The notes: a model not told the origin generated them from the letters alone. Counted from the stretch's first letter, positions 8,687 through 17,984 are shown. The stretch is DNA of 64,000 nt from Hymenobacter aerophilus DSM 13606 (GCF_000382225.1 NZ_KB907801.1:124001-188000); one strand, 5' to 3'. Program-made: numbers and translations.

Positions 8687-11473
8687 CTAGAACTTGAAGT
8701 TGTAGGTTGCCGTGGGGATGGGCCGGCCGAAAATCGACAGCTTGTAGCCCTTAATCTGCCCGTTTTCCGACTTGAAATAAATCGAGTAGGGGTTCTGGCG
8801 GCCCGTGAGGTTATAGATGCCCAGCGTCACCGAGCTGTGGGCCAGCTTCTGCACTTTGTGGTTGCCTTCGATATTGAAGGCCAGGTCCATCCGCATATAA
8901 TCGGGCACCCGGTAGGCGTTGCGGTCGGAGTAGAACACACGCAGCGAGTTGCCGGCGTAGTACTTGGCAATGGGCAGCGTGATGGGCCGGCCGGTGCTAT
9001 AGTTGAAATTGAGCGAGGTGCTGAAGCGGCGGCTGAAACGGTAGTTGCCCACCAGCGTCGCGTCGTGGGGCTTGTCGAAGTTGCTGGCGTAGTAGCGGCC
9101 GTTGTTTATCTGGTCGGCGGGCGTGCCGGCGTTGGCCCGTACCAGCGAGCGGGAGTAGGTGTAGCTCACCCAGCCGTTCACTTTGCCCGTTAGCTTGCGC
9201 ACCAGCACCTCTACCCCGTAGGCCTTGCCCTCGGCGTTTATGATGTCGGTTTCGATGGTGCGGTTGAGCAGCAGCACGGCGCCGCCCTTATAGTCCACAA
9301 AGTCACGCAACGATTTGTAGTAGGTTTCCACCGATGTCTCGATGGTATTCGACTTGAAGTTGCGGTAGTAACCCACCGACACCTGGTCGCCCACCTGGGG
9401 CCGGATGTTGTTGTCGGCCAGCTTCCACGTGTCGGCCGGCGACACGGAGGCCGTATTGGTGAGCTGGCTGATGTACTGGCGGGTGCGGTTGTAGCTGAGC
9501 TTCACCGACGAGTTGTCGGAGAGCGAGTAGCGGGCCGAAGCGCGGTACTCGGGGCCGTGGTAGGTAGCCAGTACCTTGCCCGGACCGTAGTATTGGGTGC
9601 CGATAAGCGTGTTTTCGGAGCGTGATTCGCCGGGTGCGTACTCGTTCACGGTGCGGGCGCCCAGCGCGTTGTAGAGCGAGTAGCGCAGCCCCACCGATAC
9701 CGACAGCCGCTGGTTCACATCAATCTTGTCCGACACGTACACGGCGCTTTCCACGGCCTGCTCGCGGTCCAGAATGTTGGGCACCACGAGCGAGCCATCC
9801 TTGAGCGGCTTCAGGCTGCCGGGGCTCACGTTATAAAGCAGCGAGCTAACGCCGAAATCGAGGCTGTGCTTGGGGTTGGGGTAGTAGCTGAAGTCGGCCC
9901 GCAGGCTGGTTTGGTTGATGGAGTACTGCAGGCGCGACGAATTTACCTCGTTGTCTTCGCTGGTGATGTCGTAATCGTAGTGGCTGAAGGCGCCCGTGAG
10001 TACGCCGTAGAGCTGGTTGCTGAAATTGTGCCGCCACTTAAGGCTGGCCGACTTGTTGGCGTAGCGGTAAGTGGTATCCGAAGCCAGCCGGAACCGGTCG
10101 GTGCTGTAGTAGCCGGTGGCGTACACGGCATCCCGGTCGCTGAACTGGTGGCTCAGGTGGGCGCTGAAATCGGAGAAGCCGGCCGAGCTTTGCCGGAATT
10201 TGCTGTCGGAAAGCCGCTTTAGAAGCCAGTCGGAATAGCTGGCCCGGGCGCCTACTAGAAATGAGCTTTTCTCCTTGATAATCGGCCCCTCCAGCGTCAG
10301 GCGGCTGGTGAGTGGCCCGATGCCACCGGCGCCGCTGAACTTCTTCTTGTTGCCCTCGCGGGTCGTAATATCAAGCACCGACGAGAGCCGCCCGCCGTAT
10401 TTGGCCGGCATAGCGCTCTTGTACAGCTCCACGCCCTGCAACATGTCGGGGTTGAAGGCCGAAAAGAACCCGAACAGGTGCGAGGGGTTATACACGGTCA
10501 TGTCGTTGAACAGAATCAGGTTCTGGTCGGTGGCCCCGCCGCGCACGTTCAGGCCGGTGCTGCCTTCGCCCACCGATTTCACGCCCGGCAACGTGAGTAC
10601 CACCCGCAGAATATCGGCCTCGCCGAAGGCGGTGGGCACCTGCTTGATGGTCTTGATGTCCAGCTTTTCGAGGCCCATCTGGGTGCTGGATATGTTCTTA
10701 TCCTTCTCGCCCTCAATCACTACTTCCTTCAGGGTGGTCACGTCTTCCTCCACCTCAATTTCGAGGCGGCCGCTACCGCGCAGAATCACCTGGCGGCGGG
10801 TGTTTTTGCTGCCCACACTCCGGATTTGCAGCGTGTAGCGGCCGGCCGGCAGCGTAAGTGAGTAGAAGCCGAACTGGTCGGTGCTGGTGCCCACGCTGGG
10901 ATTCTCGGAGTAGATAGTGGCCCCGATTACCGGCTCGCCCGATTTCACGTCGCGGATGTGGCCCGCCAGCGTAACGGGCCCGCTGCCGCCGCCCGTCCCG
11001 ATTTCGTACACCTTGTACTCGGCCACCGTTACATAGCGCGAGCGGGTGGGGGCGGCTGTGGGCGTCAGGTCTTCGGGGGCCGCGGCTACCGGCCCCTCGC
11101 TGAGCGTGCCGGCGGGCCGGAAAAATAACCGGGATAACTCGGGCTCGATGCTGACCTCGCTCGTAATGAAGGCCCGGCCATCAGGCGTGAGGGCGAAGCG
11201 GTAGGCTGTGCCCTCGAACACGCGCCGCAACACCGTGGCCAAGGGCAGTTCGCGCGCCTCCAGACTCACCCGAAAGCTGTCGGGCGGGGCCGTGTTGTCA
11301 TAATAAAAGCGGTAGTCGGTTTGGGTTTCCAGTTCGCGCACAAACTGCCCGAACGGTACCCGCGTGAAATTACCAGTAACAGTTTTCGCGCCGGGCTGCT
11401 GCTGGCCGTAGCCGCGCGGCCCGATGAGTAGTAGAACCGATAGTAAGAGAAGGAACGAGTATAAGTGCTTCAT
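8687..11473 (-). CDS. TonB-dependent receptor with STN and carboxypeptidase-like domains
   Basis: Outer-membrane receptor of 928 residues that imports an unknown ligand using TonB/ExbBD energy. Order: signal peptide MKHLYSFLLLLSVLLLIG; secretin/TonB N-terminal (STN) domain at about 30-115, which in FecA-type systems talks to an anti-sigma factor; a carboxypeptidase-regulatory-like beta-sandwich at about 165-240 (GEPVIGATIYSENP); plug domain at about 270-370 with GLNVRGGATDQNLILFND; then a 22-strand-type barrel ending in an aromatic residue (TATYNFKF). ATG 11473 was chosen over the upstream in-frame start because it opens the signal peptide. No anti-sigma factor gene is adjacent. First gene of the unit with two DUF4249 lipoproteins and an MG2-like protein. 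Confidence 0.93.
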   Translation of the reverse strand: MKHLYSFLLLLSVLLLIGPRGYGQQQPGAKTVTGNFTRVPFGQFVRELETQTDYRFYYDNTAPPDSFRVSLEARELPLATVLRRVFEGTAYRFALTPDGRAFITSEVSIEPELSRLFFRPAGTLSEGPVAAAPEDLTPTAAPTRSRYVTVAEYKVYEIGTGGGSGPVTLAGHIRDVKSGEPVIGATIYSENPSVGTSTDQFGFYSLTLPAGRYTLQIRSVGSKNTRRQVILRGSGRLEIEVEEDVTTLKEVVIEGEKDKNISSTQMGLEKLDIKTIKQVPTAFGEADILRVVLTLPGVKSVGEGSTGLNVRGGATDQNLILFNDMTVYNPSHLFGFFSAFNPDMLQGVELYKSAMPAKYGGRLSSVLDITTREGNKKKFSGAGGIGPLTSRLTLEGPIIKEKSSFLVGARASYSDWLLKRLSDSKFRQSSAGFSDFSAHLSHQFSDRDAVYATGYYSTDRFRLASDTTYRYANKSASLKWRHNFSNQLYGVLTGAFSHYDYDITSEDNEVNSSRLQYSINQTSLRADFSYYPNPKHSLDFGVSSLLYNVSPGSLKPLKDGSLVVPNILDREQAVESAVYVSDKIDVNQRLSVSVGLRYSLYNALGARTVNEYAPGESRSENTLIGTQYYGPGKVLATYHGPEYRASARYSLSDNSSVKLSYNRTRQYISQLTNTASVSPADTWKLADNNIRPQVGDQVSVGYYRNFKSNTIETSVETYYKSLRDFVDYKGGAVLLLNRTIETDIINAEGKAYGVEVLVRKLTGKVNGWVSYTYSRSLVRANAGTPADQINNGRYYASNFDKPHDATLVGNYRFSRRFSTSLNFNYSTGRPITLPIAKYYAGNSLRVFYSDRNAYRVPDYMRMDLAFNIEGNHKVQKLAHSSVTLGIYNLTGRQNPYSIYFKSENGQIKGYKLSIFGRPIPTATYNFKF

Positions 11474-11564
11474 ACCAGAATAAAAGCGCGAGGCGAAAAG
11501 GACGTTGCCGGCCACAGGCAACCGGCTGTCGGATAACTTACAGCAAGGAACAAACAGACCGAAA

Positions 11565-12329
11565 TTAACGGGGGGGCAGCTGATTGTAGAAAGCAGTGAG
11601 TTGCGTTAAGTCGCGCTCAAACTGCTTTCTTTTAAGCTTCAGCTTGTTCTGGCGCATATAGGCGCGCACCTCCGACTCGCGGTCGGCCAGCAGCTTCTGC
11701 GCCGCCGATTTGGAGTTGACCGCGTAATAGCGGCCCGCCTTGTGGATATAGAGCCGGTCATTACCAATAAATTCGGCTCGTACCACGCGCCCCTCAATGC
11801 GCTCTTGTTTGCGCTTGGTGCGGCGGGCCAGCAGCCGTACCGGGCCTTCGGCCAGCACTTCGTAGTAGCCGGTAGCGGGCAAGCCGCTGGCGGTGCTATC
11901 GGCGGCCCGCAGCCGCTCGAAACGGTGGCCGGCAATGGTAAATCGGTCCAGTTTCTCGTTTACGAGCCGCAACGTCAGCGGGCTGGTGGGCTGCGTGAGC
12001 ACTACCTGATCAAGCACCACATCATAGCGCAGTTGCAGGTTGTCGAATGGCTGGTGGTGGTAGAATACGCTGCCGGGCTGGGGCTCGGGTGCCAGAAAAA
12101 ACTGGTGGCCCGTCTGCACGGCGTAGCGCATGGCGTAGTTCACGTACTCGGGGCCATTGTAGAGCAGCGACGAAACCGGGTCGGCGGCGGTATATACCTG
12201 CCGGACGGATTCGGGAATCGGGGCCGCGTAGGCGGCCATTGGCGGCGGCTGGCTCTGGGCCTGGGCAGTTGCGGCGGGTAGTACCAGACCGATGGCCAGC
12301 AACCGGGCAAGTAGTAGGGGTAATGACAT
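11565..12329 (-). CDS. Secreted protein of unknown function
   Basis: Protein of 254 residues that I do not assign to a named family. A signal peptide is clear (LLLARLLAIGLVLPAATAQAQ). The middle has alternating hydrophobic strands (YDVVLDQVVLTQPTSPLTLRL) and the C-terminal 90 residues are very basic and probably helical (KLKLKRKQFERDLTQLTAFY). It lies 91 bases upstream of the TonB receptor on the same strand and could be the first gene of that operon, or an independent unit. Codon use looks like that of its neighbours. Confidence 0.75.
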   Translation of the reverse strand: MSLPLLLARLLAIGLVLPAATAQAQSQPPPMAAYAAPIPESVRQVYTAADPVSSLLYNGPEYVNYAMRYAVQTGHQFFLAPEPQPGSVFYHHQPFDNLQLRYDVVLDQVVLTQPTSPLTLRLVNEKLDRFTIAGHRFERLRAADSTASGLPATGYYEVLAEGPVRLLARRTKRKQERIEGRVVRAEFIGNDRLYIHKAGRYYAVNSKSAAQKLLADRESEVRAYMRQNKLKLKRKQFERDLTQLTAFYNQLPPR

Positions 12330-12499
12330 AAACTAACAGAGTAATAAGCTGGTAAGGCTGCAAATAGGGCGTCCGGGCAAAAAACGGAATAATCAGCCGA
12401 ATAACAACCAGGCAAGGTGGCCCTCCGCAAAATAAATTGCTGCTCCACGGCAAAGCAGTTCGGGAACCAGCAGCAGCCCCGCTCGTACAATCCGGCACT

Positions 12500-13096
12500 A
12501 TGCGCTATATCTCGCTCGACCTCGAAACCACCGGCGGCCGGCCCGCCCGTCACCAGATTCTGGAGCTGGCGGCCGTAGTGGAAGACACCAAAAACCTGCG
12601 GCCGCTGGCCGAACTGCCGTACTTCCGGCGGGTGGTGCGCCACCCCGAGTACGTGGGCACGGCCGGCGCCCTGGCCCTCAACGCGGGCCTGCTACGCGAG
12701 CTGGCCCGGAAGGAACCCAACCCCGAGCTGTGCGAACCAACCGAGCTGCTGCCCCAACTACGGGAGTTTCTGCTGGCCCAGGGCTTCAAAACCGATAAAA
12801 ACGACTGCGTGGCCGTAACGATGGCCGGCAAGAACATTGCCTCCTTCGACCTGGGCTTTCTGCGCGAGCTGCCCGGCTACGGCACGCTGGTGCGGGCCGA
12901 GCCCGCCATGCTCGACCCGGCCGCTTTCTACCTCAACTGGCGCAAAGACACCCGCCTGCCCACCATGCAAACCTGCAAGGCCCGCGCCCACTTCGCCGAC
13001 GACACCGTGGCCCACCAGGCCTTGGCCGATGCCCTCGACGTTATCGAGCTGCTGCGACCTTTCTACGAGCGGCCGGCCTACTTAGCGGTGAGATAG
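12500..13096 (+). CDS. DEDDh 3'-5' exonuclease
   Basis: Exonuclease of the RNase T/DnaQ fold, 198 residues, acting on DNA or RNA ends; the substrate cannot be read from sequence. The motifs are visible: Exo I ISLDLETTG (residues 4-12), Exo II around KNIASFDLGFL (about 113-123) with the Asp after Phe, and Exo III AHQALADALD (about 172-181) with the His and Asp of the DEDDh class. ATG 12500 places motif I four residues from the start, usual for such proteins; longer frames upstream begin with a non-ATG codon. It is divergent from the secreted protein at 11565-12329 and ends just before a long hairpin. Confidence 0.87.
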   Translation: MRYISLDLETTGGRPARHQILELAAVVEDTKNLRPLAELPYFRRVVRHPEYVGTAGALALNAGLLRELARKEPNPELCEPTELLPQLREFLLAQGFKTDKNDCVAVTMAGKNIASFDLGFLRELPGYGTLVRAEPAMLDPAAFYLNWRKDTRLPTMQTCKARAHFADDTVAHQALADALDVIELLRPFYERPAYLAVR

Positions 13097-13196
13097 TGAG
13101 ATGGTGAGATGGTGAGTTTGATGTTTTGGGGGCCTAACTACACGAGTTGTGCCGTGAGGCCCCCAAAACATCAAACTCACCATCTCACCATCTCGC
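13087..13196. repeat. Octamer tandem repeat in a 38-bp perfect inverted repeat
   Basis: Left arm 13098-13135 and right arm 13157-13194 are exact reverse complements (38 bp) with a 21-base loop. The outer part of each arm consists of GTGAGATG octamers (about three to four copies from 13089); the inner part contains TGTTTTGGGGGCC. It fills the gap between the convergent exonuclease and TPM genes and, as RNA from either side, would form a very stable hairpin, so it may act as a bidirectional terminator or mRNA end protector. Confidence 0.85.
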
Positions 13197-13198
13197 CT

Positions 13199-14023
13199 TT
13201 ACCAGCTGCCCGAGGCGCCGCCGCCGCCGCTGCTGCCGCCGCCGAAGCCCCCGAAACCGCCGCCGCCAAAGCCGCCGCCTCCACCGCCGAAACCGCCCCC
13301 AAAGGTGCCGCGGCCGCCGCTGAAGTCGCCGAAGATGAGGGGCGGAATCATGGAGCCGCCGAAGCCGCGGTTGCGCCGGCCGCCGTTGTTGCCGCCGCCG
13401 CGGTTACGCAGCATAATGAACAGAATCAGCACCCCGATGATAAGCCAGAACGAGATGCCCGAGCCGCTGTCGTCGGCCGGGGCGCGCTGCCGGGTGGTCT
13501 GGTCGGCCTTGTACTCGCCCTGAGCCAGCGAAATCAGCTGGTCGGTGGCGCGGTCGAGGCCGTTGTAGTAGCGCTCCTGCTTGAAAGCCGGAACGATGGT
13601 GTTGGAAATGATGCGCTTGGAAATGGCGTCCGGAATGGCGCCTTCGAGGCCGTAGCCGGTGTGGATGCGCGCCTTGCGCTCCTGCTTGGCCACCAGCAGC
13701 AGCACGCCGTTGTTGTTGCTTTTCTGACCGATGCCCCAGGCCTGGTAGAGCTTCTGGGCGTAGTCGAAAATGTCGTAGTCGCCGAGGCTGGGCACGGTTA
13801 CCACAGCAATCTGCGATGAGGTCGAGTCGTTGTAGGCCACCAGCTTGCGCTCCAGCTGCGCCACCTCGTCGGGCCGTAGCATGCCCGCCAGGTCGTTGAC
13901 GAGGCGGGGCGGATTGGGGCGGGGCGGTACGTTCTGGGCGGCCGCTACCAGCGCCCACAGCAGCAGGCCAAAGGTCAGCAGCCAGCCAGCCGGTCGTCGC
14001 ATCGTTACTAGCAGGTTCTTCAT
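13199..14023 (-). CDS. TPM-domain membrane protein (YgcG family)
   Basis: Protein of 274 residues: signal peptide (to AAAQN), a TPM domain at about 40-170 (VNDLAGMLRPDEVAQLERKL opens it; NNNGVLLLVAKQERKARI and GYGLEGAIPDA follow), one transmembrane segment at about 193-210 (SFWLIIGVLILFIML) and a C-terminal tail of about 60 residues that is nearly all Gly, Phe and Ser, ending SGGGGASGSW. This architecture is common beside LemA; the family is linked to membrane protein maintenance, and a plant member acts in photosystem II repair. The ATG overlaps the stop of the upstream TPM gene by 4 bases (ATGA), so they form an operon. Confidence 0.88.
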   Translation of the reverse strand: MKNLLVTMRRPAGWLLTFGLLLWALVAAAQNVPPRPNPPRLVNDLAGMLRPDEVAQLERKLVAYNDSTSSQIAVVTVPSLGDYDIFDYAQKLYQAWGIGQKSNNNGVLLLVAKQERKARIHTGYGLEGAIPDAISKRIISNTIVPAFKQERYYNGLDRATDQLISLAQGEYKADQTTRQRAPADDSGSGISFWLIIGVLILFIMLRNRGGGNNGGRRNRGFGGSMIPPLIFGDFSGGRGTFGGGFGGGGGGFGGGGFGGFGGGSSGGGGASGSW

Positions 14024-14475
14024 GGGCGCTTTGCAGGTGAGTCGCCGAACGAAATCGAGTCGTCCAGCTCGTTCTGGTCGGTGGCGGCGTCGTAGGGGAA
14101 GTAGCGCCGCAGCTGCTCGCCCGCCAGCCGGATGCCGGCCTCCAGACCCAGCACGTATTTCTCGGTGCGGAAATGCTGCAGCACGTTCTCCTTGGCCGTT
14201 TCCCAGAAGTCGTCAGGCACGGCCGAGTTGATGCCCGCGTCGCCGATAACGGCAAACTGCCGGCTCTGCCAGGCCAGGTAAAACAACACACCGTTGCGCT
14301 GGGCCGTGTGGTGCATGCCCAGCTCGGCAAACACCTGGGCGGCGCGGTCGAGCGGGTCGGGCGAGGGGCAGCTGTCTTCCAGGTGCACCCGGATTTCGCC
14401 CGACGTGCGCAGCTCAGCCTGCCGGATGGCTTCCACCAGCGCCGCTTCCTGTTCGGGAGTGAGAGGATTGGTCAT
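14020..14475 (-). CDS. TPM-domain protein, short form
   Basis: Cytoplasmic-looking TPM protein of 151 residues with no signal peptide or membrane span. It begins LTPEQEAALVEAIRQAELRT, then SGEIRVHLED, the usual opening of this subfamily; RNGVLFYLAWQSRQFAVIGD is the second strand region. Family function is poorly defined. It sits upstream of and overlaps the larger TPM gene by 4 bases and lies downstream of lemA on the same strand, the usual LemA-TPM-TPM order in Bacteroidota, but a 49-bp-stem inverted repeat separates it from lemA. Confidence 0.86.
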   Translation of the reverse strand: MTNPLTPEQEAALVEAIRQAELRTSGEIRVHLEDSCPSPDPLDRAAQVFAELGMHHTAQRNGVLFYLAWQSRQFAVIGDAGINSAVPDDFWETAKENVLQHFRTEKYVLGLEAGIRLAGEQLRRYFPYDAATDQNELDDSISFGDSPAKRP

Positions 14476-14500
14476 GTCAATTGCCGGTTAGGGTTAAACC

Positions 14501-14631
14501 AGAGCGGTGTCATGCTGAGCGAAGCGGAGCGTAGTCGAAGCATCTCTACCACATTGGTAATCCCGATGATTGCAACGAAGCAGTAGAGATGCTTCGACTA
14601 CGCTCCGCTTCGCTCAGCATGACACCGCTCT
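14501..14631. repeat. Type B inverted repeat, 49-bp perfect arms
   Basis: Arms 14501-14549 and 14583-14631 are exact reverse complements with a 33-base loop. The arms contain GTCATGCTGAGCGAAGC and GTCGAAGCATCTCTAC, related to other TCAT(C/G/T)CTGA-type elements in this window. It lies between lemA and the TPM operon in same-strand order, so in the transcript it would separate the two parts by a large hairpin. Confidence 0.9.
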
Positions 14632-14647
14632 TTCGCTGACAACCGAA

Positions 14648-15226
14648 TTAAAACTGCACCGTCGGAGCCTTCTGCGAGGCGGCGTCGGCCTCGAAGTAAG
14701 GCTTCTCAGCGAAGCCGAACAGGCCGGCAAACAGGTTGTTGGGGAAGCTCTTGACGTAGGCGTTGTAGTCGTTGACGAGGCCGTTGAACTTGTTGCGCTC
14801 CACGTTGATGCGGTTTTCGGTGCCCTCGATCTGGGCCTGCAGCTCCTGGAAGTTGGCGTTGGCTTTCAGCTCGGGGTAGTTTTCCGACACGGCCAGCAGC
14901 CGGCCCAGGCCCGAGCCCACCTGGCTTTGGGCGGCCTGGAATTTCTGCAGGTTCTCGGGCGTCAGCTGGTCGGCGTTCAGCTGCACGCTGGTGGCCTTGG
15001 CGCGGGCCTCAATCACTTCGGTCAGGGTTGATTTCTCGAAGTTGGCGGCACCTTTCACCGTGTTTACCAGGTTCGGAATCAGGTCGGAGCGGCGCTGGTA
15101 AGCACTCTGCACGTTGGCCCACTGGCCCTTCACGGCCTGGTCCTTGGTTACCATCGAGTTATAGCCGCACGACGACTGGGAAAGCATCAGCACGATGCCG
15201 GCAAAGTAGAGCAGAAAACGTTTCAT
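14648..15226 (-). CDS. lemA: LemA family protein
   Basis: Membrane-attached protein of 192 residues. The N-terminus MKRFLLYFAGIVLMLSQSSC looks like a lipoprotein signal (SSCG), followed by the LemA pattern: VKGQWANVQSAYQRRSDLIP, NLVNTVKGAANFEKSTLTEV, then long helices with LLAVSENYPELKAN and NRINVERNKFNGLVNDYN. The family forms a long helical bundle; its role is not firmly known but it is often linked to TPM or HtpX proteins, as here. ATG 15226 was chosen because it opens the signal; the open frame extends much further upstream without coding character. Confidence 0.92.
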   Translation of the reverse strand: MKRFLLYFAGIVLMLSQSSCGYNSMVTKDQAVKGQWANVQSAYQRRSDLIPNLVNTVKGAANFEKSTLTEVIEARAKATSVQLNADQLTPENLQKFQAAQSQVGSGLGRLLAVSENYPELKANANFQELQAQIEGTENRINVERNKFNGLVNDYNAYVKSFPNNLFAGLFGFAEKPYFEADAASQKAPTVQF

Positions 15227-15430
15227 GGCGGAAAAATTGGGAAATTGGGAAAGGGAGAGAGAAAAATCGACCGGAACCGGTTCTGGTAGCAGTGCGCCCC
15301 ACGGGGCCGGCTGCGCTGCAAAGTACGAATTCGCGGCCCGGCGGTTGTGCGGGGGCTGGCTGCAAGGAAAACGGCGCCAAGCTCCGCGGCTATTGTGTAT
15401 TTTGCGCTTCGGCGCTTCCCGATTCAGTTT

Positions 15431-16432
15431 ATGAAAGTAGTTATTCCCGTAGCCGGCATCGGCTCCCGCCTCCGGCCTCACACCCACACCCAGCCCAAAA
15501 CGCTGGTGCCGGTGGCCGGCAACACCATCCTGGGCCACATCATTGATAGGCTGGTCGAAGCCGGCGTCCACGAGTTCGTCTTTATCATTGGCTACCTCGG
15601 CGAGAAAGTGGAGAACTACGTGCGCCGCCAGTACCCCGACCTGCAGGCCACGTTTGTGGTGCAGGAGCCCCGCGAGGGCATCGCCCACGCCCTGTGGCTG
15701 GCCCGCGACCAGTTCCGCCACGAGCCCGACGGCGTGCTGATTCTGCTCGGCGACACCATCGTGGACGTGGACCTGCGCGCCCTGATTGCCACGCCCGGCA
15801 ACGTGCTGGCCGTAAAGGAAGTGAAGACGCCCGCCCTGTTCGGCATCGTGGAAAACGGGCCCCGCGGGCTGGTGACGAAAGTGGTCGAGAAGCCGCGCAT
15901 TCCAAAGTCGAACTTCGCGCTGGTGGGCCTCTACAAGATTGCCAACGCCGACTGGCTGGCCTCGGCGCTGGAGCGCATTGTGGAGCAGGGCAAGCGCACC
16001 CACGGCGAGTTTCAGCTCACCGACGCGCTGATGCTGATGATTGAGGACGGCGCCGAAATGGTGGCCGCGCCGGTAGACAACTGGTTCGACTGCGGCCGCA
16101 AAAGCTCGCTGCTCGAAGCCAACGCCCGCCTGCTCAACCGTCCCGAGTTCCTGCGCCGCCGCGACTACTCCGACTTTCCCGACACCATCATCATCCCGCC
16201 CGTCAGCATCGGCCGCGACTGCCAGATTGCGGGCTCCATCATCGGCCCCAACGTGGCCATCGGCGACCATACCATCGTGCAGAACGTCATCCTGAGCGAG
16301 TCCATCATCGGCTCCTACTCCGAGCTGCGCTCGGCCGTCATGCACGACTGCATCGTCGGTTCCGATGCCCTGTTCAAAGGCACCAAGCACAGCCTCAACA
16401 TCGGCGACAACACCGAAATCGATTACAGCTAG
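15431..16432 (+). CDS. Sugar-phosphate nucleotidyltransferase with left-handed beta-helix tail
   Basis: Nucleotidyltransferase of 333 residues that joins an NTP to a sugar-1-phosphate, supplying activated sugar for surface polysaccharide or glycosylation. The N-terminus VVIPVAGIGSRLRPHTHTQP is the GxGxRLxPxT signature (residues 3-22) with the downstream Lys of PKTLVPV. LGDTIVDVDL (about 114-123) holds the catalytic metal-binding Asp, and residues about 255-333 are hexapeptide repeats (IGRDCQIAGSIIGPNVAIG). It resembles RfbA/RmlA-like and GlmU-like enzymes, but the substrate sugar cannot be told. It stands alone, divergent from lemA, 70 bases upstream of the next plus-strand gene. Confidence 0.88.
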   Translation: MKVVIPVAGIGSRLRPHTHTQPKTLVPVAGNTILGHIIDRLVEAGVHEFVFIIGYLGEKVENYVRRQYPDLQATFVVQEPREGIAHALWLARDQFRHEPDGVLILLGDTIVDVDLRALIATPGNVLAVKEVKTPALFGIVENGPRGLVTKVVEKPRIPKSNFALVGLYKIANADWLASALERIVEQGKRTHGEFQLTDALMLMIEDGAEMVAAPVDNWFDCGRKSSLLEANARLLNRPEFLRRRDYSDFPDTIIIPPVSIGRDCQIAGSIIGPNVAIGDHTIVQNVILSESIIGSYSELRSAVMHDCIVGSDALFKGTKHSLNIGDNTEIDYS

Positions 16433-16502
16433 GAGCAAGGCAGCCCGCAGCGCGCAAACTACGGCCCAACCATCCCGAAAAGATTGTCGTTACTTTAACC
16501 CG

Positions 16503-17849
16503 ATGCGCAACTCCACTCTTATTTCCCGCCTGCTGCCCGCCCTGGGCCTGTCGCTGCTCCTGTTGCCCGGCTGCTACTCCCGCTCCGATATCAAGGAAGA
16601 GGGAGGTAAAGCGGGCACAATGACTGACGCAGTCATCAGCGACAACCCGGAAACGCCGACTGTTGCGCCCGAAGCTGCTGCCACGGCCCAGCCGCTGCAG
16701 CGCGTGAATGTGCTGCTGGAAGTGTCGGGCTCGATGGAAGGCTTCATGCCCAAAACGGCCGCCGATGGCCAGAATACGCAGTTTCAGCAGCGGGTGGCGC
16801 AGTTTCTGTCGGAGGTGAACCGCACGCCGATGGTCAGGCAGAAGTCGTTTTTCCTGCTGAAGGAGAAGCCCTACACCGAGTCGTACGGCACGCTTTCGGG
16901 CACGGTGCGCGGGGGCATCCGGCAGCCGGCCAAGAGCACCGAGGTGCCCGCCGTGCTCGATACGCTGATGACGCGCTATTACCAGCCCGGCACCGTGAAC
17001 GTGCTGATTTCCGACTTCATCTACTCGCCCAAAAACGCGGGCGCCATTCCCTACATCAAAACCGACATCACGGATGCCCTGCAGCGCAACGGCGCCCAGT
17101 CGGACCTGGCCGTGTCGGTGTACGGCTTCACGTCAGATTTCCGGGGCACCTACTACCCGGCCTTGGTGGCGGCGGGCAAGAAAACCAACTGCTGCGACAC
17201 CGAAATACCCTATTACTACTGGGTGATTGGCCCCTCGGATGCCGTGCGGCAGTTTGATGCGGCTTTGCTGACCGACGAAACGGCCCGCCAGGCGCACTTC
17301 GGCGTAACCTACCCGCGCCCGGCCTACTCGGTGCTCGATAAGTTTGAGAACAAGGGCAGCTGGTACTACGGCGACGACGGGGCGAGCAAACGCAACGCCG
17401 ATGCGTACCGCGTGGTGGCCGTCAGCGAGGCCTCGGCCCAGCAGCCGGTAGAGTTTGTGGTAGGCCTCAATTTGCAGAACCTGCCCGCCCAGTACCGCGA
17501 GCTGGCCTATCTGCAGCAGAACCTGCAGGTACAAACCGTGGACACCGACGCTAAACTGGCAGGCGTTACGGCCGCCACTGCCCAGACTAAAGGCAGCAGC
17601 GGCCCGCAGAGCCGGTTCACGCACTTCGCCAAAATCCGTCTGACCAAAGTGCCACCCGCCTCGCGCCCGCTGGTGCTCAAGCTGCAAAACCAGCGCCCCG
17701 CCTGGGTAAGCCAGTGGACTACGAAAAACGACGCCACGCCGGCCGCCAAAACCTTCGCCCTGAGCAGCTTGCTCGACGGAATCCAGGCCTCGGTGCAGGC
17801 TCAGCCTACCATCTTCGAGCTGCCTCTGACGCTGCAGCCGGCTAAGTAG
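16503..17849 (+). CDS. VWA-like lipoprotein, first gene of the tubulin/SrfB/MotAB cluster
   Basis: Predicted lipoprotein of 448 residues. Signal peptide with lipobox LLPGC (Cys24), a Thr/Pro/Ala-rich linker (about 40-65), then RVNVLLEVSGSMEGFM (about 67-82), which looks like the first strand and metal-ion site of a von Willebrand A domain. The usual DxSxS is ExSxS here (Glu73). TVNVLISDFIYSP (about 156-169) fits a later VWA strand with its Asp. The second half has two Cys in succession (NCCDTE) and a beta-rich region that I do not recognise. It would face the periplasm or outer surface, and its position suggests it is the outside part of the complex encoded downstream. Family unknown beyond the VWA-like fold. 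Confidence 0.75.
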   Translation: MRNSTLISRLLPALGLSLLLLPGCYSRSDIKEEGGKAGTMTDAVISDNPETPTVAPEAAATAQPLQRVNVLLEVSGSMEGFMPKTAADGQNTQFQQRVAQFLSEVNRTPMVRQKSFFLLKEKPYTESYGTLSGTVRGGIRQPAKSTEVPAVLDTLMTRYYQPGTVNVLISDFIYSPKNAGAIPYIKTDITDALQRNGAQSDLAVSVYGFTSDFRGTYYPALVAAGKKTNCCDTEIPYYYWVIGPSDAVRQFDAALLTDETARQAHFGVTYPRPAYSVLDKFENKGSWYYGDDGASKRNADAYRVVAVSEASAQQPVEFVVGLNLQNLPAQYRELAYLQQNLQVQTVDTDAKLAGVTAATAQTKGSSGPQSRFTHFAKIRLTKVPPASRPLVLKLQNQRPAWVSQWTTKNDATPAAKTFALSSLLDGIQASVQAQPTIFELPLTLQPAK

Positions 17850-17984
17850 CGGCCGGGGTTGGCACGATAGTCGTTCAGGCGGCTGCCAGGGCCCGGCGCC
17901 GGGTGTTTTGGCCGGGGCCGCAATTTCATTTCTGTTGTATCGTTTCACGAGTTGCCGGGCGGGTGCCGGGCGTTATTTTTCCGC

